Numbered from the stretch's first letter, positions 8,832 through 17,969 are shown. The stretch is 64,000 bases of DNA from Leptotrichia shahii (GCF_008327825.1 NZ_AP019827.1:1054001-1118000), one strand, 5' to 3'. The notes: generated by a model from the letters alone, not told the origin. Numbers and translations are program-made.

Positions 8832-9587
8832 ATGCTTGCAAAGAGAATTATTCCCTGTTTGGACGTAAGAAATGGAAAAGTTGTAAAAGGAGTTAATTTT
8901 ACTGGAATAAGAGAAGTTGACAGCCCTGTGGAATTAGCAAAATTTTATAATAAATCAGGAGCTGATGAGCTTGTTTTTTATGATATTACGGCAACTGTTG
9001 AGGAAAGAGGCTTGTTTACAGATATTTTGAAAGAAGTGGCAAGTCAAATTTTTATTCCGCTTACTGTTGGCGGTGGGATAAATACGCTGGATGATTTTGA
9101 TAGAGTTTTAAAAGCTGGAGCTGATAAAGTAAGTGTCAATTCTGGGGTAATAAGAAATCCAAAATTGATTGAAGAAGCTGCAAAAAAATATGGAGATCAA
9201 TGTGTTGTTTTGTCAGTTGATGTAAAACGAGTTGATGGTAAATTTAAAGTTTTTGCAAAAGGTGGAAGAGAAAATACTGGAATTGATGCAATAGAGTGGT
9301 TTGTAAATGGTCAGGAAAATGGTGCTGGAGAAGTTGTCGTAAACAGTATCGATACAGATGGAGTTAAAAACGGATTTGACTTGGAATTACTTGAAATTTT
9401 ATCAAAAAAATTGTCGATTCCAATAGTTGCATCAGGCGGAGCTGGAAATATGGAGCATTTTAGAGATTTATTTAAAATTCCGGGAATTGATGCGGGACTT
9501 GCGGCTTCGATTTTTCACTTTAAGGAAGTGGAAATTATGGAGTTGAAAAAATATTTGAAGAGTAATGGTGTTGAGATGAGAATTTGA
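8832..9587 (+). CDS. hisF: Imidazole glycerol phosphate synthase, cyclase subunit
   Basis: A 251-residue TIM barrel that with HisH makes imidazole-glycerol phosphate and AICAR from PRFAR. Catalytic aspartates are in IPCLDVRNGKVVKG (residue 11) and LSVDVKR (about 130). Phosphate loops VGGGINTLDDF and ASGGAGNMEHF are visible. The ribosome site is weak (AAAGAAAG). The gap before it (8673-8831) holds a G-rich stretch, 8755-8765, but no structure I can name. Confidence 0.96.
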   Translation: MLAKRIIPCLDVRNGKVVKGVNFTGIREVDSPVELAKFYNKSGADELVFYDITATVEERGLFTDILKEVASQIFIPLTVGGGINTLDDFDRVLKAGADKVSVNSGVIRNPKLIEEAAKKYGDQCVVLSVDVKRVDGKFKVFAKGGRENTGIDAIEWFVNGQENGAGEVVVNSIDTDGVKNGFDLELLEILSKKLSIPIVASGGAGNMEHFRDLFKIPGIDAGLAASIFHFKEVEIMELKKYLKSNGVEMRI

Positions 9588-9632
9588 TGTTTAATGAGAA
9601 AAATTTTGAAAATGGACTAAGAGGAAATTATT

Positions 9633-9952
9633 ATGAAAAAAGAAGAAATTTTAAAAAAACTAAAAGAAATTAATAAAAAGAAATATTCAATTTTAAAATT
9701 AGGACTTTTTGGTAGTTTTTCTAAAAATAACGATACTTTTAATAGTGATATCGACATTCTTGTAAAAATGGAATTTAAAAAGGGAATGTATCAAAATTTT
9801 TGTAATTTACACAAAAGACTTGAAGAAATTTTTCAAAAAAAGTGGATTTAGTTGATGAAAGTATGTTTGAGTATAAATTTAAAAATCCGAAAGTTCAGAA
9901 ATATAAAGATGAAATAAAGGAAGAAATTTTACGGAGTGTAATTTATGTGTAA
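9633..9952 (+). pseudogene. MNT-type nucleotidyltransferase, frameshifted
   Basis: The first 72 codons encode a minimal nucleotidyltransferase with the polymerase-beta signature LGLFGSFSKNNDTFNSDID (Gly-Ser and first Asp pair). The frame is lost in a run of seven A at 9835-9841 and stops at 9851. With one more A the reading continues KVDLVDESMFEYKF and so on to TAA at 9950, which restores the usual VDLV end of the family. MntA-like proteins are antitoxins of HEPN toxins. A 34-codon ORF starting at 9945 overlaps the restored end, as a HEPN partner would, but it is short and I cannot recognise it as HEPN. Confidence 0.7.
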
Positions 9953-10062
9953 AAGGAAGAGAAATATACTTCAGTTTACTTATTTTGAAATGGAAAATTT
10001 ATTAAAATATATTTACTTATTGAGAGAGAATTTGAAAAATAAATTTTAGAAAAGAGGTAAAA

Positions 10063-10716
10063 ATGAATACAGAGCAAATAAAATTTGATGAAAAAGGGCT
10101 TGTTCCTGCAATAATACAGGATTACTATACAAAAAAAGTATTGACACTTGCATATATGAATAAAGAAAGTCTTGAAATAACTTTAAGAGACAAGAAAACT
10201 TGTTTTTTTAGCAGAAGTAGACAAGAACTTTGGTTAAAAGGGGAAACTTCAGGGAATTATCAGCATGTTGTTTCAGTAAAATATGATTGTGATGCGGATG
10301 CTTTGCTTGTGGAAGTAAAAAAAGATGGGCCTGCTTGCCATACTGGTGCTGAAAGTTGCTTTTTTAACTCGTTGTTTGAAGCAGAAGATTATAGCAGTTT
10401 TACGCCTGAAAGCCTTTATGAATTGATAAAATATAGAAAAGTTAATCCAAATGAAAAATCTTATACGACTTATTTGTTTGAAAAAGGGCTTGATAAAATT
10501 TTGAAAAAAGTTGGAGAAGAATGTACAGAAGTTATAATAGGGGCTAAAAATAACGATAATGATGAATTGAGATATGAAATTGCGGATTTATATTATCACA
10601 CTTTGGTTTTAATGATTGAGCAAGGTCTTACTATTCAAGATGTGAAAGATGAACTGGCTAAAAGACATGTTATTGACCATAAAGTTAAGCAGGAAAAAAT
10701 GGGTGGTAAAAAGTAA
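10063..10716 (+). CDS. hisIE: Phosphoribosyl-AMP cyclohydrolase / phosphoribosyl-ATP pyrophosphatase
   Basis: A 217-residue fusion doing the second and third steps of histidine synthesis. The HisI part (about 1-110) has the zinc and magnesium ligands DCDADALL and CHTGAESCFF. The HisE part (about 120-217) has the MazG-like helices with KVGEECTEVIIGAKN and YEIADLYYH. A GAGG ribosome site precedes the ATG. The gene is followed after 24 bases by the phosphatase gene. Confidence 0.96.
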   Translation: MNTEQIKFDEKGLVPAIIQDYYTKKVLTLAYMNKESLEITLRDKKTCFFSRSRQELWLKGETSGNYQHVVSVKYDCDADALLVEVKKDGPACHTGAESCFFNSLFEAEDYSSFTPESLYELIKYRKVNPNEKSYTTYLFEKGLDKILKKVGEECTEVIIGAKNNDNDELRYEIADLYYHTLVLMIEQGLTIQDVKDELAKRHVIDHKVKQEKMGGKK

Positions 10717-10740
10717 AAATAATTAAAGGAGTTGACAAAA

Positions 10741-11592
10741 ATGCAAACTAAAAAAATAATTTTTCCGTCAAATCTTCACGCCCACACTTTCTACTGCGAT
10801 GGTAAAAACAATCCTGAAGACTATATTTTAACAGCAATAGAAAAAGGATTTACAAGTGTCGGTCTTTCAGGGCATTCTTTTACAAAATTTGATACGGAAT
10901 ATTGTATGTCTGAAAAAGGTACATTAGAATATCTGAAAGAATTAAAAAATTTGAAAGAGAAATATAAAGATAGGATTCAAGTTTATATTGGAATTGAAGC
11001 TGATTTCTATTCGGGATTTAATCCAAAACTTGATGATAATTTAGGACTTGATTTTAGAATTGGATCGGTTCATTATATAAAGGATAAAGAAAAAGAGGAG
11101 TATTACTGTGTTGATAATACGCCTGAAATTTTAGAGTACGGAATAAAAAATTATGCAAATGGAGATGAAAAGGCATTTATTGAAGCATATTTTGATAATA
11201 TTGTAGAAATGGTGCACACTCAAAAGCCTGATATTATTGGGCATTTGGATTTGGTAAAAAAATTTAATAAAGATTTTAAATATTTTGATGAAAGTGCTGA
11301 ATGGTATAAAAATAAAGTCGAATATGTATTGGATGAAATTGCTAAGTCTGAAGCAATTATTGAAATTAATACAGGAGGAATGTCACGTGGATGGACTCAG
11401 ACACCTTATCCAAGTTTTTTTATACTTGAAAGAATTTTAGCTAAAAATATTCCAATTACCATTTCTTCTGATGCACATGAAACTAAAAACATTGATTTTT
11501 ATTTTGATGAGAGTTTGGAAATTATACGAAAAATCGGATTTAAGAGTATTAAAATATTAAAGGATGGAAAATTTCAGGACTTTAATATTTAA
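10741..11592 (+). CDS. hisK: Histidinol-phosphatase, PHP family
   Basis: A 283-residue PHP-domain hydrolase that removes phosphate from histidinol phosphate. Metal ligands are in NLHAHTFYCDG, SGHSF, GIEADF, IGHLDLV and SSDAHE. An upstream TTG at 10732 abuts the ribosome site AAAGGAG, so the ATG at 10741 with 9-base spacing is the better start. Together with monofunctional HisB this completes the pathway from hisG to hisD apart from the missing 5' part of hisG. Confidence 0.9.
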   Translation: MQTKKIIFPSNLHAHTFYCDGKNNPEDYILTAIEKGFTSVGLSGHSFTKFDTEYCMSEKGTLEYLKELKNLKEKYKDRIQVYIGIEADFYSGFNPKLDDNLGLDFRIGSVHYIKDKEKEEYYCVDNTPEILEYGIKNYANGDEKAFIEAYFDNIVEMVHTQKPDIIGHLDLVKKFNKDFKYFDESAEWYKNKVEYVLDEIAKSEAIIEINTGGMSRGWTQTPYPSFFILERILAKNIPITISSDAHETKNIDFYFDESLEIIRKIGFKSIKILKDGKFQDFNI

Positions 11593-11621
11593 AAAATAAC
11601 AGGACATAATGGGGTGATAAA

Positions 11622-13139
11622 ATGTTATTAGGTGGAAATGAAACTACGAAAAAAATTGATAATTATGCGATTAATGAATTGAAGATACCGAGTATTGTGC
11701 TTATGGAAAATGCAGCGATTTCATTTACAAAGCATATTGGAAAGAATGAAGATAATTTTCTTATTATTTGTGGAAAGGGAAATAATGGAGGCGATGGATA
11801 TGCAATTGCACGACAATTATTTTCAAAAGAAAAAAAAGTTAAGATTTTTTGTATTAGTGATGAAAATATGAGCAATAACTGTTCTGTAAATTATGAGATT
11901 TGCAAAAATTCAGGAATTGAAATTTTTTATAAGTTGGAAAAATTGGATAAGCTGCTTTTAGAATGTGATGTTGTTGTTGAAGGGATTTTTGGAACAGGCT
12001 TAAATTCAGAAATAAAAGGCATTTATAAAGATATTATTTTGAAGATAAATGAATATTCTAAAAATAAAAAAGTTTATGCGATTGATATTCCATCTGGAAT
12101 TAATGGCGATACTGGAGAAATAATGGGAGTATCTGTTAAAGCTGATGTTACCATTTCTTTTGTCACATACAAAAAAGGCTTTTTAAAATCAGATATAAAA
12201 GAATATTTAGGAAAAGTGATTATTGAAAATATTGGATTGAATAAAAATAATATTGTTCATATTGTCAGTGAATATTACTTGACATCTGAAATAATAAAAG
12301 GTTTTCATATAAAAAGAGATGAAAATTCTCATAAGGGAGATTTTGGGAAAGTATTAATTTTTGCTGGAAGTAGTGGATTTTATGGTGCAGGGAATATTGT
12401 GGCAAAATCGTGTGTAAGAAGTGGAGCTGGACTTACTACTGTAATTACTGATAAAAATAATTTTTCACTTAATGTATTTGTTCCTGAAGCTATGAGTTTT
12501 CCTATAAATTTTGAAAACATAGAAGAAAATTTTGAAAAATTGGAAAAAGAAATCTTAAATAGTGATGTAATCGCTATTGGACCTGGAATTGGAAAAAGTC
12601 AGAAAGCATTAAAAATATTTGAAAAACTAATTAGTATTGAGAAAAATAATAAAGGAAATGTGATAAAACTTGTGCTGGATGCAGATGCTTTGAATTTATT
12701 GTCTGAAAATAGAGAACTTTTTGAAAAAATAAAAAGTAGAAGTGTATTAACTCCACATTTGATTGAATTTTCAAGATTATCAGGATTTTCTCTAGAAGAA
12801 ATTAATAGGGATAAATTTGAAATAGCAAAAGATTTTGCTCAAAAATATGAAATAACTTTACTTTTAAAGGGGAAAAATACAATTATTACAAATGGGAAAA
12901 CTCTTTTTGTAAATAGTACAGGAAATTCCCGTATGGCAAATGGAGGAATGGGAGATTGCTTGACTGGTATAATTTGTTCATTGGCGGGACAAAAATATGG
13001 GTTAGTGGAATCTGCTTGTATAGGGGCATATTTGCATGGTAAAATAGCTGATAAGTTGGTAAAGCAACAGTATATTGTGAACGCAAGTCATATTATTGAA
13101 AATATTTCAGAATGTATGAAAGAAATTTTTGAAGTTTAA
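11622..13139 (+). CDS. nnr: Bifunctional NAD(P)HX epimerase / dehydratase
   Basis: A 505-residue two-domain enzyme that repairs hydrated NADH and NADPH. The N-terminal epimerase (about 1-210) shows GNNGGDGYAIARQL and IDIPSGINGDTG. The C-terminal ADP-dependent dehydratase (about 225-500) shows HKGDFGKVLIFAGS, IGPGIGKS, LDADALNLL, LTPHLIEFSRL and NGGMGDCLTG with the catalytic aspartate. A GGGGTGAT ribosome site precedes the ATG. It is the last gene of the his-cluster transcript, before the hairpin terminator at 13192. Confidence 0.95.
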   Translation: MLLGGNETTKKIDNYAINELKIPSIVLMENAAISFTKHIGKNEDNFLIICGKGNNGGDGYAIARQLFSKEKKVKIFCISDENMSNNCSVNYEICKNSGIEIFYKLEKLDKLLLECDVVVEGIFGTGLNSEIKGIYKDIILKINEYSKNKKVYAIDIPSGINGDTGEIMGVSVKADVTISFVTYKKGFLKSDIKEYLGKVIIENIGLNKNNIVHIVSEYYLTSEIIKGFHIKRDENSHKGDFGKVLIFAGSSGFYGAGNIVAKSCVRSGAGLTTVITDKNNFSLNVFVPEAMSFPINFENIEENFEKLEKEILNSDVIAIGPGIGKSQKALKIFEKLISIEKNNKGNVIKLVLDADALNLLSENRELFEKIKSRSVLTPHLIEFSRLSGFSLEEINRDKFEIAKDFAQKYEITLLLKGKNTIITNGKTLFVNSTGNSRMANGGMGDCLTGIICSLAGQKYGLVESACIGAYLHGKIADKLVKQQYIVNASHIIENISECMKEIFEV

Positions 13140-13191
13140 CTGTGCTTAATAAAGAGAAAAGTTTCTTTTTATCAATAAATTTTAGTATTAG

Positions 13192-13220
13192 CAAGGGATT
13201 TAAGATCCCTTGTTTTATTA
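13192..13220 (+). terminator. Terminator after nnr (CAAGG hairpin family)
   Basis: A perfect 8-base stem CAAGGGAT/ATCCCTTG (13192-13199, 13205-13212) with loop TTAAG, followed by TTTTATTATTATTT. It belongs to the same hairpin family as 6090 and 51402. Confidence 0.75.
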
Positions 13221-13264
13221 TTATTTCATAATATCTTTTATTTGTAATTAAAAAATAATAATAA

Positions 13265-13390
13265 AATAAAAAAACTAAATTAATTAAAATTTTAGTTGTT
13301 GTAGGAGCAATGATGGCATTAACTAGTTGCAATACATTATTATGTGAAATGGGATCAAAAACAGCTTGTATAGATTATTTCAAACAATAA
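13265..13390 (+). pseudogene. Small lipoprotein gene without a start codon
   Basis: One frame from 13265 to TAA at 13388 reads as a lipoprotein: KKTKLIKILVVVGAMMALTSC is a charged start, hydrophobic core and lipobox LTSC, followed by about 20 residues with three more cysteines. The codon where ATG is expected is AAT, with a stop just upstream. The internal ATG at 13310 follows a GGAG site but would remove most of the signal peptide. It is either decayed or uses an unusual start. Confidence 0.45.
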
Positions 13391-13397
13391 AATAATA

Positions 13398-13450
13398 AAA
13401 ACTGTCTCAAATAATTAATAAAGATATGTAATTTTTAGAGGCAGTTTTAT
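13398..13450 (+). terminator. Terminator with long loop
   Basis: AAAACTGTCTC (13398-13408) pairs with GAGGCAGTTTT (13438-13448) with one wobble, enclosing a 29-base AT-rich loop. It follows the small lipoprotein frame and would insulate the bactofilin promoter. Confidence 0.6.
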
Positions 13451-13509
13451 TTTCATATAGTTTTGCTCCCTTTTTATTATTGACTATATAGAAAAAATTA
13501 AAAAAATAT

Positions 13510-13538
13510 TTGAAAAAACAAATCAAATGTAGTATACT
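13510..13538 (+). promoter_or_regulatory. Promoter for the bactofilin gene
   Basis: TTGAAA (13510-13515), 17 bases, TATACT (13533-13538). The start point would be near 13545, giving a leader of about 48 bases that ends in a purine-rich ribosome site. Confidence 0.5.
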
Positions 13539-13592
13539 ATGATATATACTTGACTTTAATTAATTAATAAAAGAAGGAAGAAGGAAAGAACA

Positions 13593-14081
13593 ATGGCATT
13601 ATTTTCTAGTGAAAAAAAATCAAAGGAAAAAAGAGAAAACGAAGGATTAAACAGACAATTTTCAGCAAATAATGATGAAAATACAAATGGAATTAGTACA
13701 ATTTCAATGGAAACGACAATAACAGGAACTATTGAAACAAATTCTGTATTTAATATGGAAGGTGTGTTAAATGGTGATATTAAAGGAAATAAACTTATTC
13801 ATGTTGGAAAAACTGGGCAAGTGAAAGGAAATATTACTGCTGAAACAGTTGTTGTAGATGGGGAAGTTTCAGGAGAAATTGTGGCGGATAAAGTTGAAAT
13901 TGGGAATACAGGGAAAGTTTATGCTACAATAACATCAGCTGTGTTTGTAATTCAGGAGGGTGGATTATTTGAAGGAAGAAAAAAAATAAAAATAGCCCTT
14001 ATAAAAGAAGAAAATGAAGGCAAAAAATCTGAAGAAGAAGCAAAAACAGATACGATTGGAAAAAATAGTAAAGAATTATAA
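13593..14081 (+). CDS. Bactofilin-family cytoskeletal protein
   Basis: A 162-residue protein with a central bactofilin domain (about residues 38-130), which folds as a right-handed beta helix and polymerises without nucleotide. Repeated turns are visible, for example MEGVLNGDIKGNKLIHVGKTG and VDGEVSGEIVADKVEIGNTG, each with the short V-x-G-x-I pattern. Both tails are charged and disordered, as usual. Family members act in cell shape and wall placement. The gene has its own promoter and terminator, so it is probably monocistronic. Confidence 0.9.
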   Translation: MALFSSEKKSKEKRENEGLNRQFSANNDENTNGISTISMETTITGTIETNSVFNMEGVLNGDIKGNKLIHVGKTGQVKGNITAETVVVDGEVSGEIVADKVEIGNTGKVYATITSAVFVIQEGGLFEGRKKIKIALIKEENEGKKSEEEAKTDTIGKNSKEL

Positions 14082-14105
14082 AATATGAAATAAAGAAAGT
14101 TAAAG

Positions 14106-14148
14106 AATAGTTATAAAGTTTATTAATTAAGTTTATGACTATTTTTTT
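14106..14148 (+). terminator. Terminator after bactofilin gene
   Basis: AATAGTTATAAA (14106-14117) pairs with TTTATGACTATT (14132-14143) with one wobble, followed by five T. Confidence 0.7.
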
Positions 14149-14318
14149 ATTGTATTAATCTTTTTTCACTATACATTGAATTGAAATTATGATAAAATCT
14201 AATAAGTAAATATTAGTAAAGATTATAAATGTTAATCATAAATTGTATAAATATTATAAAATATTTTTTAAAGTATGAAAATAGATAACTAAAAAAATAA
14301 AAAAAGGAATGAAAATTG

Positions 14319-15314
14319 ATGAAATTTATCACAGAAAATTTAACAGAGATAAAAGATATTATTGAATATTGTAATGTAGAAGTTCCTGATTACTATAAAA
14401 ATATTGAAGAAATAAAACATAATAAGAATATTGTCATTTTAGGAAATTTTGACGGCGTTCATAAAGGGCATCAAGTAATTTTGCAAAAGGCTGTAGAAAG
14501 GGCAAAGGATAAAGGGTTAAAGACAATAGTTTACACTTTTAGTGAATATCCTAAAAATCAGCAGACTAAAATAACAACTTGCTCTGAAAAGGCTTATTTT
14601 TTAGATAAAAATAAAATTGATTATCTTTGTTTGGAACAATTTGAAAAAGTTAGGAATTATTCGCCTGAAGAATTTGTAGAAAAAGTGATTGTTAATGATT
14701 TGAATGCAGCTGAAGTTTATTGCGGATTTAATTTTACTTTTGGAAAAGGGAAATCTGGAAATGTTGAAACACTTAAAAAATTGTTAGAAGTGAGAAAGCT
14801 AAAGTTAAATGTGCAGAAGGCTGTGTTAGATGATGATGGGGAAATTATAAGCAGTACAAGAATTAGAAATTATATTAAAGAAGGAAACTTTGAAAAAGTT
14901 AGTGAGCTTCTTGGGCATAATTTTATTATTCTTGGAGAAGTTATCTATGGAAAACAGCTTGGAAGAGTTATAGGTTTTCCTACAGCAAATTTAAAATTTG
15001 AAAATAAGATTTATCCAGAATTTGGAGTTTATGGAGTAAAAATTCATATTCAAGGTGATGAAAAAATTTATAATGGAGTTATGAATATTGGGCGGAATCC
15101 TACAGTTAATGTCGGCATACTTAGCGTTGAAACTAATATTTTTGATTTTAATGAAGATATTTATGGAAAAATTATTTTAATTGAAGTTTTAGAAAATATT
15201 CGATATGAAAAAAAATTTAGTTCAGTAGAGAAATTAAAAGAACAAATTGGAAAAGATGCAAGTTATTGGAAAAACAAAATTGATAAATATCAAAAAGAAA
15301 AAGAAAATAGGTAG
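14319..15314 (+). CDS. ribF: Riboflavin kinase / FAD synthetase
   Basis: A 331-residue bifunctional enzyme making FMN and FAD. The N-terminal FAD synthetase has the nucleotidyl-transfer motif LGNFDGVHKGHQ (about residues 44-55) and ISSTRIRNYI. The C-terminal kinase shows GRVIGFPTANL and NGVMNIGRNPT. It carries about 40 residues before the usual core start. A TTG lies one codon upstream, but the ATG at 14319 is better placed for the GGA-containing ribosome site. No FMN riboswitch is recognisable upstream. scpA follows after 3 bases. Confidence 0.93.
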   Translation: MKFITENLTEIKDIIEYCNVEVPDYYKNIEEIKHNKNIVILGNFDGVHKGHQVILQKAVERAKDKGLKTIVYTFSEYPKNQQTKITTCSEKAYFLDKNKIDYLCLEQFEKVRNYSPEEFVEKVIVNDLNAAEVYCGFNFTFGKGKSGNVETLKKLLEVRKLKLNVQKAVLDDDGEIISSTRIRNYIKEGNFEKVSELLGHNFIILGEVIYGKQLGRVIGFPTANLKFENKIYPEFGVYGVKIHIQGDEKIYNGVMNIGRNPTVNVGILSVETNIFDFNEDIYGKIILIEVLENIRYEKKFSSVEKLKEQIGKDASYWKNKIDKYQKEKENR

Positions 15315-15317
15315 AAT

Positions 15318-16040
15318 ATGGAAAACGTAATACAAATAAAAATTGAAAATTTTGAAGGGCCTCTTGATTTACTTATTCATTTGATTGAAAAAAATAAAAT
15401 GGATATAAATTCGATAAATATTTCACAAATTATAGATGATTATTTAAATTATATTCATAATGTACAAAAGGAATTGAATTTAAAAATAAAAGTTGAATTT
15501 TTGATAATGGCAACTGATTTGATTGAAATTAAGGCTTATTCAGTATTAAATAGAGATAATAAAAAATTTGAAAAAATTGAAAATTTAGAGAAAAAAATAA
15601 TTGAATATCAATTATTTAAAGAAATTTCCGAATTATTTTCAAAATATGAAAATGAGTATAATGTTCCTCATACAAGGACAGGAACGGAAAGTATAGGGAA
15701 TGAAATAATTGAATACGATATTTCAAGTCTAAATTTAGATAATTTATTCAAAAGTTTAAAGAACTTAATTAATTCAAAAATAATGAAAAAAGATAATTTA
15801 GGAGAAAGGATGATTCTAAACTTAGAAGATGATAATTATTCAACAGAAGAGGCTCATAATGAAATTTCTGAAATTATAAAGGAAGATCGAAGAGTTGAAT
15901 TTAATCATCTATTAAAAAATAAGTTTTCTAAATCTAGAATAGTAACTTTATTTCTTTGTATTTTAGATATGTTTAAAAATGGAGAAATTGATATAATTGT
16001 AGAAGAAAAAAATTTTTTCATTAAATCTATAAAGTCATAA
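15318..16040 (+). CDS. scpA: Segregation and condensation protein A
   Basis: A 240-residue kleisin that bridges SMC heads with ScpB in chromosome compaction. The diagnostic N-terminus FEGPLDLLIHLIEKNKMDI is present, followed by LIMATDLIEIKAYSVL. The C-terminal winged helix ends TLFLCILDMFKNGEIDI. Its ATG lies 3 bases after ribF, so translation is probably coupled. scpB is not next to it. Confidence 0.93.
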   Translation: MENVIQIKIENFEGPLDLLIHLIEKNKMDINSINISQIIDDYLNYIHNVQKELNLKIKVEFLIMATDLIEIKAYSVLNRDNKKFEKIENLEKKIIEYQLFKEISELFSKYENEYNVPHTRTGTESIGNEIIEYDISSLNLDNLFKSLKNLINSKIMKKDNLGERMILNLEDDNYSTEEAHNEISEIIKEDRRVEFNHLLKNKFSKSRIVTLFLCILDMFKNGEIDIIVEEKNFFIKSIKS

Positions 16041-16083
16041 AAAAAATAGAAATTAAAAAAAATAAGAAAGGAAATTAATTTTA

Positions 16084-17586
16084 ATGTTTAAATCTAGTTT
16101 TATAGTAATGATAATAAATATGTTAAGCCGAATTTTAGGACTTATAAGGGAAATGATTATTGGAAGTGTTTTTGGGGCAACGGGGATGACAGATGCCTAT
16201 GTCAGTGCTACAAAAATTCCAAACTTTTTTACGACATTATTTGGAGAAGGATCACTTGGAACAGTATTTATTCCGATTTATAACCGTGGGATGGAAGAAG
16301 AAGGGAAAGAAAGAACAGATGAATTTGTATTTTCACTTTTAAATTTAATAGTCGCATTTACATCAACACTTTCAATTATCATGATATTTTTTTCCAAGCA
16401 AATTTTAAAAGTAACAACAGGTTTTAACGATCCGAAAAGATTTGATGCGGCAAATAACTTATTGAAAATTGTAGCTTTTTATTTTTTATTTATCGCACTA
16501 TCTGGAGTCGTATCTTCACTATTAAATAATTACAAAAAATTTGCAGTTTCAGCATCAATGGGGATCGTATTTAATCTGACAATCATAGTTGGAACTTTAA
16601 TGTTAAAAAATAAAATGGGAATTTACGGACTTGGTGTAGCTTATTTGCTTTCTGGAGTTTTTCAGTTAGTAATAATGCTTCCCCAATTTTTTCAAATTAT
16701 GAAAAAATATAAATTTATTTTAAACTTAAAAGATAAATATGTAAAAGAAATGTTTGTTTTAATGATTCCAACATTAGTCGGAATTTTTGGATATCAAATA
16801 AATGAAATTGTTGACAATAGATTTGCAACTTCACTTCCAGCAGGAACTGCAAGTGCATTAAATTATGCAAGTAGATTATATTTATTGCCAATAGGAGTTT
16901 TTGCAATTTCATTAGCAGTCGTAATTTTCCCAACATTGTCAAAAGCAGTTGTAAAAAATGATGACAGAACGGTAAAACGAGTTGTGCATCAAGGATTATA
17001 TATGCTATCTTTCCTAATTATTCCATCAAGTGTAATTTTATTTGGATATGCAAAAGAAATAGTGAGATTAGTCTATGAAAGAGGGAAATTTAATACAGTA
17101 GCTGTAAAAATTACTTCAGAAACACTGCAATTTTATGCTTTAGGACTTCTATTTTTCTCAACAATACATTTGCTTACAAGGAGCCATTATGTTTATAATG
17201 ATAGAAAAACACCTGTTATTTCATCATTTACTGCGATATTTATAAATATAGTTTTAGATTCACTTTTGTACAAACAATATAGACATGTAGGTTTAACATT
17301 TGCAACTTCATTTTCTGCAATGGTAAATTTTATAATTTTGTATATTTCATTAAACAAAAAATATGTAAAATTAAGAAATTTAAAATACATTGCAATTTTA
17401 GGAGTGACATTTATAGCTTCAATGATTTCTTATTGGGGTTCAAGCGTGATAAAATTTCAAAATAAATATGGAATTGTTGTTAATTTAACTATATTTGCAA
17501 TAATATATTTGATTATTTGGTTTGTTTTAATATATACTTTTAGAAAAGATTTGATAAGAAAATTTTTGAGAAGAAGAAAATGGTAA
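16084..17586 (+). CDS. murJ: Lipid II flippase MurJ
   Basis: A 500-residue integral membrane protein with about 14 predicted membrane helices, normal for the family. The N-terminus has SRILGLIREMIIGSVFGATGMTDAY with the conserved charged residues, followed by GEGSLGTVFIPIY. It moves lipid II across the inner membrane for peptidoglycan synthesis. An AAAGGA ribosome site precedes the ATG. A small gene follows after 4 bases. Confidence 0.93.
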   Translation: MFKSSFIVMIINMLSRILGLIREMIIGSVFGATGMTDAYVSATKIPNFFTTLFGEGSLGTVFIPIYNRGMEEEGKERTDEFVFSLLNLIVAFTSTLSIIMIFFSKQILKVTTGFNDPKRFDAANNLLKIVAFYFLFIALSGVVSSLLNNYKKFAVSASMGIVFNLTIIVGTLMLKNKMGIYGLGVAYLLSGVFQLVIMLPQFFQIMKKYKFILNLKDKYVKEMFVLMIPTLVGIFGYQINEIVDNRFATSLPAGTASALNYASRLYLLPIGVFAISLAVVIFPTLSKAVVKNDDRTVKRVVHQGLYMLSFLIIPSSVILFGYAKEIVRLVYERGKFNTVAVKITSETLQFYALGLLFFSTIHLLTRSHYVYNDRKTPVISSFTAIFINIVLDSLLYKQYRHVGLTFATSFSAMVNFIILYISLNKKYVKLRNLKYIAILGVTFIASMISYWGSSVIKFQNKYGIVVNLTIFAIIYLIIWFVLIYTFRKDLIRKFLRRRKW

Positions 17587-17590
17587 AATT

Positions 17591-17956
17591 ATGATAAAAG
17601 AAAAAATTAGATATACAAAGACAGGAAAACGAATAGAAGTTTATGAATTTAAAGCCAAATTACATCAAAAAGTTGTAATGAGTAAAAATCAGTTTGAAGA
17701 ACATATTTTTCCAAAGCATCCTGAGATATCATTGGAAATTATAAAAGAAGTTCTGGAAAATCCAGATTTTGTAACAAAACAGTCAAAATCCCGTAAAGAA
17801 CATTTTTACCAAAAAAAAATTGGAAAGCTAAATTATTTTGTAGTAATTTCGCAACATAAAAATGTAAAAAATCTCAGATTTGTTCTGACAGCCTTTATGG
17901 CAAAAGATTCAGACTTTTTAAAAGAAAAAAATATACACTATAGATATAAAAAATAA
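17591..17956 (+). CDS. Small protein resembling PBECR/RelE-like nuclease domains
   Basis: A 121-residue basic protein. The pattern KHPEISLEIIKEVLENPDFV, then a conserved-looking arginine/lysine stretch, then YFVVISQHKNVKNLRFVLTA resembles the phage-associated Barnase-EndoU-ColicinE5-RelE-like (PBECR) families. I place it there by pattern only. It starts 4 bases after murJ, with no strong ribosome site, so it is probably translated by coupling. No antitoxin-like gene is adjacent. Confidence 0.55.
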   Translation: MIKEKIRYTKTGKRIEVYEFKAKLHQKVVMSKNQFEEHIFPKHPEISLEIIKEVLENPDFVTKQSKSRKEHFYQKKIGKLNYFVVISQHKNVKNLRFVLTAFMAKDSDFLKEKNIHYRYKK

Positions 17957-17969
17957 ATAATAATCTTTA

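Noticed and set aside
13093-13332. 79-codon minus-strand ORF across the nnr end
   Set aside because: It runs antisense through the nnr terminator hairpin and lipoprotein frame and has no ribosome site; a shadow of AT-rich DNA.
14150-14318. FMN riboswitch before ribF
   Set aside because: None of the conserved G-rich FMN aptamer segments is present in this AT-rich leader.
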